The notes under the pieces were generated by a model. The model was not told the DNA's origin and searched no databases. It saw only the letters and a program-made list of their open reading frames with translations. A stretch of DNA of 64,000 nt. Origin: Anthonomus grandis grandis. Lineage: Eukaryota; Arthropoda; Insecta; Coleoptera; Curculionidae. The stretch lies in NCBI RefSeq assembly GCF_022605725.1, contig NC_065548.1, positions 15,099,644 through 15,163,643 on the forward strand. The letters run 5' to 3'. This document shows, piece after piece, positions 47,101-59,100 of the stretch. The position numbers and the translations under genes are program-made. Numbering within the stretch: position 1 is the stretch's first letter; each line of letters opens with the position of its first letter.

Positions 47101-50100
47101 AGCCACAAATCCTTTTACTTGAGCCCAAATTAACTCTATAGGATTTACTTCACAATGGTAAGGTAGCAAACGAAGTACAGTTATATTGTGTTGTTTTGCC
47201 ATTTCTTTTATATTTTGATTTCTAAAAAAGCCTGACAGGAACTTTTTTTCAACATTTTTATCTTGCTAGCACTTGCTCACGGTTGTCCTTCGTTAAGCCA
47301 AGTTTCATCCAAATAATAAATGTTTCTTCTAAATATTTTCTTCTCCAACAGACTATTTCTTCTTTATCTATTAAAATAGATTTTCTATTTTGCTTTTGCC
47401 AAGAAAAATGTAATTCGTGTAAAATTTTCCATAATTTTTTTCTTCCCATTTCTGGTACATTTTCGTCTTCTTTTATAAGTGTCAAAATTTTATCGATAGT
47501 TGGGATTTCATTCTTAAAATAAAATGAATGTACTGTCCTCCTGATGATCTGCTTTGCTGTCTCATCAACTGCTATCGGCTTCCTACCGGCAGTTTTCTTT
47601 ACACTCTTCTTAGGCAAGTTCTCACGGTTTTCACTTTTTCTGTCACTAAGAAGTCTGTAAATTGTTGCTTTACTTATGCCTGTCATATTGGCACATGTAG
47701 AAACTAGATTTCTATCAGTACTTAGAGGCATTTGATGCACAAGTGCATCATGTACGTTTAGTACTATAGTATAATACTTATACCTCCATATTTACCTACC
47801 TAGACAATATCTACTTATAAGGGTTAAAAAGAACTTGTTCATTAGGTACTTAAGTAATTCAAAGAATTTATGGCTAAAATTGGCCTATTGGCCTATTTCT
47901 TGCACTATTAAATAAACCCAACAAATGAAAACATTCAGGTCTTAATGTACTTGAAAAGTGGGACGCCAATGGTTTACGACCGTTTTATGGCTATCGACCC
48001 TTTCGTGTGCTCCTACGGATTAAGAAATAGACTATAAATGTCCGAGTTTATATTTTTTTAAATTGTGAACCTGTTGAAATCTTTAACGAAGTTGTATTTT
48101 TATTTAAATCCAGTGTAATTGCATTGATTGATATAAAGCCTTTATTTTTTTCAAAGAGATTTTAAGCCCAAATTATTAGTTTTTGAAGGTGGTAGACAAT
48201 GGTACAGTGAAAACATCTTGTCGGACTTGCATTGTCTTATTTATTTAATGTAACACTTAAATAAATAAGAAAAAAAAATAAATAAGACAATGCAAGTCCG
48301 ACAAGATGTTTTCCCCAAATTATTAATTATAAATTAAATATATTTTCTCTATTTTTTAGAGGTCCATCTCCCTTACATTCCCCGAACACCACCTCCTCCT
48401 CCTCAAGTACAAGTTCCGTCATTCCTCCCGCCTTACCTCCAAAACAGAAAAATCGCAAATCGAAATCACCTCCACCCACCCCTTCACCCAATATTTACCT
48501 GCAGGAGCCGAAAAGTGTCAGTCTCACTCCTTCGCCAAATCAGCTGAAAAGTTTACCTGACTTATTGGAACATACTGCCAGTAAGGGTAGTGAGGAACAC
48601 GTAGAAACACCTGAGGTACGTTATGTTCAATTATAAATTTTGCATATGTAATAACATAGGTTTTCAAAGTTTCAAACAATTTATGTTATTTCATCACGTT
48701 CTCTTAATATTAGGAGATTAAGTTTATTTTTCGTCAAAATCTATAACAACCATGTTATCGGAATAATATTTTATTTAATATACAGGGTGTTTTATTTTAA
48801 ATCCACCACGCGAATAACTCTGTAAAAACAAGTGATAACAAAAAATGACCTATACAAGTGTTGCACTGTACGATAGGAAAAAATAACGGTGCCCTTGTTG
48901 CGTGTGCGATTTAAAATTGTTAGTAATAATTCAAGAATTTGGCATATTTAAGTGTTCACAGAGTTTCCTTTTACCAAGCATTTAAAAATATCTATAGGAA
49001 TTCCGTTTGGGGGCTTTCCCAATACTCATGTTTTTCCATCATAATGTTCCATCTGGTTAGTTTCTCACCTATGCCTATTAATCTTCTTCCATCTTTGTCC
49101 AGTAGAATGGTGGAGGTATTTTCTTTATTTCCATTCACTATTCAAAATATTAATTTGAAATGTTTGTTATACTAGGTCATAAAGAAAGATTACTGGCCTC
49201 ACATTTACAATTGTTTTCGAAATATCAGAAAGAAACCTACGGAAAATACTTCTAAATTCTGCTAGTCACTAGTTTTTTTATGCATAAAAATTTATTTTAT
49301 AACCGATTAAATAAAAAAGAGCAAGCTACCATCTGTCAAAAATAATCTTAATATACCCGACAAACGAAAAATCGATAAAACTGACAGTTTAATTTGGATC
49401 ATTTTAATATTTCGAAGTTAATATAATACTCAGAAATTTAAAACTGAAAACGACCGGAGCTTACGGAAAAGGTTTACGAGTTTTGGAACGTGGAATGTGC
49501 AAGGCATTCGGACTAAGTTACTACATGAGGTGCTGAAGAAAATCAAGAGACTTAAATTAGAACAGTTATTACAGAAACAAAAAAGAAAGGGAAAGAAACG
49601 TTTAAAAATTTTGCTCATTTTTATTGTGGAGTAGGAAAAGACAGAATAGCAGCAGCAGCTTGTAATAAGACGTATAAGCATCTGATAAAGAAAAGGCTGT
49701 CAAGAAATATTAAGAACTGAGATGAAGCTCAAAGGACATGACTTTTAGTTATCGTGCATCTTATGAAGGTGAAAGATACGAGATAAAGGAGTCTATCGAG
49801 GAGCAAAGTGTGGATCTGATCACCATTTACTTAAGGCGCCACTACTATATACATTTAAAGGTCCAGGACGAAATGAAGATGAAAATTCAATGATACTGCA
49901 AGCCATCTCACCGAGGAGGTATAATCTACAAAGTTTTGAAAATAAGTCTACCCAGTCTCTATATCGAAAGAGGCTGAACTTGAAAAATTAACAGCGTTTG
50001 TTACTCCTCACTGATTATTACATATAATGAAATCATTAAATCACGTTCTTGATGAAGCATCAATAGAGACTATTGGAGAAGTGGAAGATATGAAAACTAG

Positions 50101-53100
50101 AAATAAATAGTGGAATAATGAAAATAAATAGAACGTAGAAGTTCTAATGAGAATAAATAGAACTTCTTGTGGGAAAAAAAAAAAAAAGATATGTTCAATA
50201 AATGGCTAGCAACAAAGGACTTTAACGATCAGCTACAGTACAACAGCTTTAATAACGAAATAAAAAAAGCGGTAAGTAAAGCAAAAAATGTGGAATAAAG
50301 CCTGGCATAAGGTAGAGCATTTTTTTGGGTAATGCCAGAAGTAATTATTATTGGGAAATGATTAAATATAAAGAATGCAGTATGTTGAATCTGATTTAAA
50401 AAAAAAACTGGGAAAGTAGTAGGTATTCTTCGTACTTTGGAAATATAGTATGGAAAAATGTGATCTCCTACTGCGAAGAAACTGAAATATCACCACAAGA
50501 AATAAAAAACATGCCAACGATGTAAAAAATTGGAAGGCTAAGGCTTAAAAATGGCCCTGACAAACTATTGATTATTGGCTTAAACTTTTAATTTATTCTC
50601 AGAGGCAAAGAGCTACTCTAGAATAGAAAACTGCATATGTTACGCTTAATAGTCGAATTCGGGCATTGCCCGAAAAAAATACGCAATTCTAGTTTTGAGC
50701 AAGAAATATTTCCCAAACAAGAAACAAATATTTTATATGACTTTTGAGCATTACAAAATAAATAAAACTAACTCACAGAAACTTGACTCTGTGAGTGGCG
50801 CGGTTTTCCATGAACGATTTTCAAACCTGATTGGAAATTTACGGCCATTATCAGAATGAAGTATTGACGGAGCTCCAAATAAACAAAAAATTTCTATTAG
50901 GTTTTTGGCAGTTTCTTCAGCAGTTTTACTTTTCATTGGGCGTAGAACACAAAACTTAGTCAAATGGTCTTGATAGTTCAAGATGAATTTGTAGTCTCCA
51001 TCTGGGTCGGTCTGCATATCAATAAGATCAACTTGGCACCGAGAATTTATTAGTTTACTTAAAATAGGCTTAACAACGATTCCCTTTCTAGGTGCCGTTT
51101 TTTTCAGTTGACATATTTCACACAGTTTTAGGTATATGTTAATAGTTTCTCTAGTAATGTTCGCGTATTTTTTCTTTAACTCTTCTTCCAATGCTGAAAC
51201 AAAGTGCATGCGTTATAAAATAATTCTAGATTGAGATCTAACGTGCCGGTACCGGTATCCGAATATGAACAGTTTTTATTTATATAATTAATTGTGATAC
51301 GCCACTGTTCTGTTTGATCGTCAACTATCGTAGATAGATATTGACATTTCGTAGCTTACTACGGCTCGGAACTCGAAGAGAGAAGCGATCGTCGTCACGT
51401 CAACCATCTCCACGCGCTCTATGTGCAAGAGTGAAAGAAAAAATAATGTTGCGTTGTTCACGTGTTCAGCTCAACGGAGCCGTCGCGATTTGGAGGGGTT
51501 TTCTACCTTTCGATCTCTCTCTGTTACAGTCCACTATAACATAAACTTAACCATCACATTAAAGTTGTAAAATTGAACTTTTTGTGTTTTAATCCACCCG
51601 CAAGTAGAAAGATCCTGCCAAGCCTATTTGGAACAAAGGGAATTCTGCATTTTCAGAATAAATCTCGGTAATAAGACGTTATAGACAACCAATAACCTAA
51701 ATATTAGTTTATTGGTTGCTAATAATTTTAACTAACCTTATAAGTTATTGTTAATTCTTGTCGTTATCCCACAATTTCCTGGCATTTGTTTGGATACTGG
51801 TAGCGGGAGGCATATTTACTAAATTAATTTAATATTGTACAACGCAAGTACCACCCGGACGCACCATAGCGTGCCGTCCCATTGGCTAGACAAGCCGTTA
51901 AAAACAGCTACATATTTCAGGATTCTATTGGGTGATTTAGTTTACAAATTGGTTTGTTTTAGTCCAGGTTGATTTTGATTAGCTTAAGTTAGTTTTTTTG
52001 ATTATTCGACACGCTAAATCAAAACAAACCAGATCAAACCAACTTAAGGTAATCAAACCAACCTGAACTAACCCAAACTAATTTGTAAACTAAACCAGCC
52101 AATAGGATCTTGTAATATGTAGCTGTTTTTAACGGCTTGTCTAGCCAATGGGGCGGTACTTGCATTATACAATATTAACATTAGATTTAGTAAATAATTA
52201 GTGTTATTCCGAGACATACCTTTATGCCGTTTATGACCCGTAGAAATATGTGCCTGGTGAACGATAGGAAACACTTCATCCGTGGAAACAAAATATAGTA
52301 TGGCATCAGAATCTTCTTTGCGTTTTTTAATTAACTTTTCCACGCTACTTATACTTATTATATCAAAACGCTTTATTCTTCTGTACTGTTTAGCAGATAG
52401 GGGTTTTGATTGGGCTTTGCGCAAATTTGCCTCCTTTACATCATTAAGTATAGTGAGGTAATGATCTTTCCCCATAAGATTATGTTTTTGAGTACCTGAA
52501 GCCTCCAATAACCAAACTAATTGTGACTCGAATTCAGCGTGTATTTTTATAGAGGTAAATGATTAAATAGCGTACTTAAAATAATTGTGATATTTATAAT
52601 TTCACGAGCACAAACGAAATAAATTCAAAACAACAACATAAACATAACCCTACTTTTTAGCTGGGTTTGGGAGGCTGCAAAATAAGCAAAACTAGTGCTA
52701 ATAACACAGAAATATACAGATTTAGTTCTATTCATTTCATATTGCGCAAAACTAGTTTTGTTTATTTTAAAATGCTCAATAGTCGTATAAAATACTTTTT
52801 TCAAATTTGGGAAATATTTCTTGCTCAAAACTAGAATTGCGTATATTTTTGGGGCAATGCCCGAATTCGACTATTGAGCGTAACACATATATCAGCTATC
52901 TATACAAGAGCAAAAGCGATAGAAATGCTTGGTGTAAGAAAGTTACCTTAAAGCCGAATTGAAGATTCTTGGGAAGAACGTTGAAGATCAGAGTGGCTTT
53001 CGTACTGATCGTTCTTATATAGACAATTTGTTCTGTCTAAAACAAACAATATTATAGAATGCAAAAAACGCTGAAATGGTATGCCCATGTGGAAAGGATG

Positions 53101-56100
53101 AGGTCCCCACCAACTGCAGGAAAAGAATAGACTAAGAAGATCGAGAAGAGCAGAAGTAAACTGTGTAAAGGAAGATAGAGTTCTTCAAACATATGACCAG
53201 AAAGCGTTGGAAACTAGGATGCGAGAAACAATAAGTTGTGGTCGGGGCCATAACAAACTCGTTGTTATATATTATATGAGCTTAAAACCTAGTGTCATCT
53301 ATAGCAATGAACTTAATGTCTCAAGGTGAAATAGCTTGGTTGGGTTTTCTGCTCTAAAATACTTTAAAATCTCGAATGCTTGGATGTTAATGAAAGAATT
53401 TTGAAATCAAATAGTTAATTTGTTCTACAATTTTCGATCACTTTATTATTTTATACATGTTAATTAATTTTTTTAAGGCTACTCTTTTAAAATCGAGTCC
53501 CATCGAAGAAGATTTAATGGAAAAAATCAACGTTGATGACTACCTAGTACTGAAGAAGCCAGAAGAGGAGGGTCCAGAACTAAGGGGTGGTACCTTAGAT
53601 GCCTTAATAATACAGGCGACCAAAGCAACGAAGAATGGAGGTAAACTTTTTTTTTTACTTGAGTGAATAATATTTTTAAAGCTTATTATCATCTTATAAT
53701 CATTAATTTTACAACATTTTCTTCATTTTGGGTTTTTTAACATGCAGATAGTAAGGATCATGGTAGGTAAATTTGGCGGAATGTTGATAAATATGTCTCG
53801 ACTGCACCTTTAGAATATTAGCCCAATTAGAGCTCTTTAAACCCTATTCTAATAGTCCCCTTTTTGTGGTACTTAATAACACATATTCTATAATATATAT
53901 AACACTTAACACAACATTGCATGGTTAAATTAAACTATACTTGCATGTTCCTTACACCACTGTATTATATTCACTATACAGGGGCACTCAAAAGTCTCGT
54001 ATAAAATTCATATGTCTTTCACGGTTTTATTTGTAGCAAAACGCTGAAACACGGGAAACACTTAAAGTTTGGTGACCTTTTGAGGCTATTTTGGACCTTT
54101 CAACAAATTACGCAATTTTGCCATCATGTTATTTGGCATTTGAGTCGAGCCTGTACATTGCGTTTGTTCCATATTTTTTCCTATTACTTTAAATTACATT
54201 TCTAATGGATAGATTGTCAAAAATATAATGCATTTTCTTTAAATGTTGAACTTAATTTTAAAAAGTGCTATTGTGAAGTTATTATTAAATTAAAGAAATT
54301 AATAAGAAGTATACAAATGTTCTGATCAAAAAACTCATTTATCTTGGAATAAAAATGTTGGTACATGACACTTTTATCCACTTGTATCTTCAATTATTTT
54401 TTTAAAGTCTCTAATAGAATGTCGTAAATTTACATTTAAAAATCTTGGAATTTTTGGTTTATTATCAATAATTCATGAAAACATTTTCACATTGGAGAAA
54501 AAGGTTATTTTTGTGTGCTTTTCTTAATTCTGATGTACTGAGTGAAAATGGACATTTTGCGAAGTCTGTTACATGTGTCTCATTGTTATCACTGAGCGCC
54601 TGCATATGAAATGTGTTTTCCTATTAATTGTGATCCTAAACATATTTACTTTTTTGATTTTAAGAGCTGTAACTATTGCTATTTATATGTTTTTTTAAAT
54701 CTCAAATACAGTAGAATTATACGTTTGACCAACACGATAATATTAAATGACGCTTCTCTTGTTATATTATACCGCAGATTTAACACGACAATTTAATAGA
54801 GATAATTTGTTTCGTTATATCTGTGATTATACAGTAATGTTCGGATGTAACGAACTCTAAGAAATCATTCAAATTGGTTCGTTTTATCATCGTTCATAAA
54901 TTATGGGCACATTTTGTGTACTAATATACAAAGTAAATTAAAGTAAAACCATTTGATAAATAAGAATGTATTTCTTTAAATAAAAAAGATTTATATATGT
55001 ATATAGACATACTACCGAAAACTAATAAGTCTAAATTCTAAATGTGCATACATAATGTATATTTAATGAGAAATTAACGTTAATATATTGTTAATCGAAA
55101 ACACTAATAAAAAAATCACAACACCTAAATTTACTTTATGTAATCAGTAATTTTTGATTGAGTAATATTCCTGCTACAAAAATAAATGTTGCTTATGTAT
55201 CTTTCAAGATTACAATATATGGTCACATACTTGGCGTGACTCCAAATTTCTGACATTTTTATTGTCATTTCAGGAACGTTGGAACGTCTACGTTAAAATC
55301 ATCCTCATCAAGTCCTTCCTCCTCTTCATCGCTTAGAACCATATTTGAAGTTATTTACTCCACAATTTTATCATCCGTCAAAATTTCTCTTGTAACCATA
55401 TCGTTTTTCAACCATTGATTCAGTGGCATGTCATCATCTAACTCTGATATTCAAACTCCTTTCTTGAAAATCCCCCATGCTTCAACAACAAACTTTTTGT
55501 CATGCCATATGAACAATATTTATAGGATCTAAAAGGTCTATAGAGTAATTTTTGTTTGTGTTCATTGCATTTAACATTTTCATAAGAGCAATTTTTCTGT
55601 AATTACAATTTAAAGGATGTTTTGAATTGTGTTTGGCGCTGTGAATACCACACAAAAAGTTCGTTATAAATGGAAAAAATGTTCTAGATCGGTAAAAATA
55701 GGTTCGCTAAATACGCTATAAGCGGAATCGTTATAACCGGTAAAAAAATACATTAGACTTATGGAGGATTTTTCGTGAAACAAAAAAAAAATCGCTATAA
55801 AAGGGTTCGTTCTAAGCGGACTTGACTGTACTTAGCAATTAAAAAATGTTTTCTAATTAAAAATATTCAATCAACATTTTTTTCTTGTTATTTTAGTAGA
55901 AAATTACATAGCCTTGTGATTCAAAAAAAGATCGTTCCTGGCTCTAAATGTGAATAGAATTCTAGTGTATATATGTTATAATGTTAAGGCATCAATGTAG
56001 AAATCCACATACCGAGTGTTATACATCCTACCTTAATAAAAATACATTTGGAGGCTTCCAATTTATTTTAGTAATATGTTAAAATCACGTTTTTTTATAT

Positions 56101-59100
56101 GAAGGATTCTCATTGGGCCGATATTATTTCATATGCTATTCTGCAAAACTGTTTATGTTCTTTGATTTTTTAATTTCTTTGGCTTTAGGCATTTTTCTTG
56201 AATTTTTGGTAAGAGTTTTCAGAATAAATGCGAAATGAGTAAATATATTGGGATTTAAATAGTAATTTAAAACTCTGATGGTTCTGATGTGTCAGTTTTT
56301 AGAAGATGTAATGTATCTTTTTTTTCTGGTTCCATCTTTTCCAGGCTGTGTCTCTTAACAGGTAGACATCGCAAATTCTGTGAAAACTGCGAAAATATAT
56401 ATCTTAGTCATAGAGTTATAAACTATTTTCTGTAAGCTTTAAGTAATTCAAAATATAACTAACCAGCACCTTATGCATTATCATAGTTACATTGAAAATT
56501 GAAGATTTTTTTAACTTTAATAAACTGCCGGGACAAAATATACTCGGGTTTTTTTTCATTTTTATATACTAGCAAGACTTAATAATTTATAACGTTTGCT
56601 ACTATTAATGTTTCCTAGACTTCTTTGTGTTTACTTTTTATGTATATATTTAATTAGCCCCTATTTCATATCTAATCTGGTTTTGTCATATTTGTTTTGT
56701 ATATTCTTTTTAGTTTTCGCATACCAGGAAGCGTTTCAGACAACCTACCGCACCTTCATTAGCCCTCTGGACCTAATCACAAAATTAATTAGGAGATACA
56801 ATCACTTTTATTACCAGAAGGATACAAAACCTGTATCTAGAGGGGCATTTTCTCTTATTGTTAGAGTTGTTAGTGACTTGACGTAAGTTTTTTAAGATTA
56901 ATATTATTTTAACTTACTGAATGTTCATATTTTTACAGAAGTTTAGATTTGGATGTGACGTTAACAATTAAACTTATGAACTTTGTTCAGCATTTAATAT
57001 CATGCGGTGAATTAGTCTTAGCGAAATCTTTACGGGTAAAACTGTTAGAGAGACACGCAGCAAAACAACAGTCAATAAGGTAATAATTTAATTTAGCTAT
57101 ATACCTATATAATTATTTAATATAAATTCCATAACTTTTTCGTCGTAGGAAAATGTATGGAAAGATATAGTAATGTTCGTAAGGGTGGTCACTTTTAACG
57201 TGTTCTCTATAGGGAAATCGTAATAAAAATTGTTTTGGTTGTAATAACTGCATAGGTGCTTTAGTGCTCCAAAATGGCCAACGTTGGAGTTATTTTCTGG
57301 GAACACTATTTACTTTAAAATTATTTTTTTAATTTTTTTTCGATATTTGAAACTTCCTAAATCCTTTGGCGCCATTGCGAAAGTTATACTAATTGTTCAG
57401 TTGATTTTTTCATAAATTCCAATTTTTCAAAAATCCAGTTTGACTTAAAAATAGGAATTTTAAATAGACTGGATTTCAGTTTTTGCTTTTTTTCCTTCTT
57501 TTTATGTCCTGGACAAGTTTCATTAAGATCTAAAATAGTTGGATTTGCCGGGAAAACTAGGGGAGGTAGGTGTTGCTTGAAGATGAGCAATCTTGGTATT
57601 TGTTCTGGGAAAACTATTTACTTTAAAATTATTTTCTTAACTTTTTTAAAGTCTGATACCTTCTTAATCGTTTGCTACCATTGGAAAGTTGTAGGAACGA
57701 TATTTTTAATATTTATATGGCTTTACAGTTGGAAAAAAATCATTTTTCACTTTAAATTTTATTTTTATAAAAAGTATTTGGATTTATGTTTATTCGATTT
57801 CTACAGGTTCTTTGGGTTCTAAACGTCCTGGAGAAGTTTTATTTAGATCCGAAATAATTGAATTTTCTGGTGAGGGGTGGCCAACTTTGGATTTTTTCTG
57901 TGGAAAAACTATTAACTCTAAAATTATTTTTTCAACGTTGTTAGAATATTTGGGTCTTTCCGAATATTTTTATAATACTGGGAAAGTTGAAGGATTGATA
58001 TTTTCTGAGATATGATCCTTCAAAATTGAGAAAAAATCGATTTTTACTTGAAAAAATTTCAAAGGGATCTTTGAGTTCCTATAAATTTTCTGAAGACGTA
58101 TCATTAAAATCTAAAATAGTTGGGTTTGCTGGATAAACTATCCATACGATAGTTCGATAGTTTATCCAGGTCTAGTCCATTGATGCTCACATATGGACAA
58201 CTTTGACATTTTTTTTTCTGGAAAAACTATTAACTTTAAAATTATTTTTTCTTGTTTAACTTTGTTAGAATATATGAGATCTTCTGAATCGCTGGTACCA
58301 CTGGGAAAGTCGTAAGACCAATATTTTGTACGATATATCTCTTCAAAGTTGGGAAAAAATCGACTTTAACCTGAAAATTATAATTTTCTCTATAGACGTT
58401 GGATTTAATTCTTTTCCATTTTTATAAGTTCGTTGTTCCTCTTAACGTTCTGGAGGAATTTGATTAAAACCAGAAATAGTTGGATTTTCTGGGAAGGAGA
58501 GGGGGGAGGTAGCGGGTTTTTCTGAGATATTACCCTTTAAAGTTGGGAAAAAATTAACTTTTACTTGAAAATTGCATATTGAATTTTTTAATAGACTTTG
58601 GATTTAGGTTTTTCGAGTTTTTTTCATTTTTTTCATTTGTATGGGGTTTTTGAGTTCTTATTAATGTCCTAAAGAAGATATTTGTACAGCGTAGTTTGTC
58701 AAAATATTAGTTTATTATTTTTTTTATTAGTTTGATGAATTTTGAATATTACGCCTGGTCTGTTGATAGCAGGCAGGTAACATAGTTAAAAATAACGAAA
58801 ACCTTTATAAAAAAAAGAGATTACCGTCCTCATGAAAACACAGTTTTAGTCACTTCACTTACTTGGTGCATTTTGACAAATCTGGTTGACTGCTAGCTCT
58901 GCGAGAATCTACCATCACCCTCCAATGTTATACTGTTACAGCATTAAATTACGCTTTGAAAGGGATCTGGAGAATCCCAACTTTTGCCTATTTTGCTAAA
59001 ATATTTAAAAATTTCCTTGGTATAAACATTCCTTTTAAAACTTCCTATTTACGGGACTGCTGACTGAGCCAAACACTATAATTAACATTGCCTTTCTTAT

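Larger units (their letters stand above)
50770..52540 (-). pseudogene. Ginger-type integrase/transposase, intron-containing, lacking catalytic Glu
   Basis: Upstream exon (about 52540-52220): KAQSKPLSAKQYRRIKRFDI, DEVFPIVHQAHISTGHKRHK with the two His of an H2C2 zinc finger, then donor AAAG|GTATGT. The acceptor TTGTTTCAG|CATTGG at 51193 restores the frame: ALEEELKKKYANITRETINI, YLKLCEICQLKK (the two Cys). The integrase core shows QVDLIDMQ (first Asp) and GAPSILHSDNGR (second Asp). After DNGR a deletion and frameshift lead to VHGKPRHSQSQ (~50790), and the region with the catalytic Glu is gone. The intron (51194-52219) holds a MITE. Clearly inactive. Confidence 0.82.
50638..52885 (-). mobile_element. 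Ginger-type DNA transposon, ~80-base inverted ends, CATA duplication
   Basis: Ends start TGTTACGCT(T/C)AATAGTCG and stay nearly identical for about 80 bases (50638-50717 and 52806-52885). CATA is duplicated directly outside (50634-50637, 52886-52889). The TGTTAC start, 4-base duplication and encoded retroviral-type integrase are the hallmarks of Ginger elements. It lies within an RTE LINE and carries a foldback MITE in its intron. Confidence 0.88.
49470..53270 (+). pseudogene. RTE-type LINE, decayed and split by a Ginger transposon
   Basis: Left part: FGTWNVQGIRTKLLHEVLKK (start of the AP-type endonuclease, ~49475), one frame over ITETKKKGKETFKNFAHFYC, then YRGAKCGSDHHLLKAPLLYT (C-terminal endonuclease motif SDHHL, ~49800), and KWLATKDFNDQLQYNSFNNE (~50205). 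Right part: KILGKNVEDQSGFRTDRSYI, DNLFCLKQTI (RT domain 2, ~52965-53050) and a C-terminal tail WYAHVERMRS (~53075). The catalytic RT core is deleted. Positions 50638-52885 are a later insertion. Confidence 0.75.

Noticed and set aside
49430..49681. - strand open frame
   Set aside because: Antisense to the endonuclease part of an RTE-type LINE that reads well on the + strand.
51341..51544. Arg/Ser-rich + strand open frame
   Set aside because: No motif; lies in the intron of the Ginger gene and reflects local CG-rich composition.
57384..58015. Three open frames in the C3G intron
   Set aside because: They are readings of the ~300-base tandem repeat and shift with each unit.
57130..58690. CRISPR-like array
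   Set aside because: Repeat units are long (~300 bases) and diverged, and the window is plainly eukaryotic.
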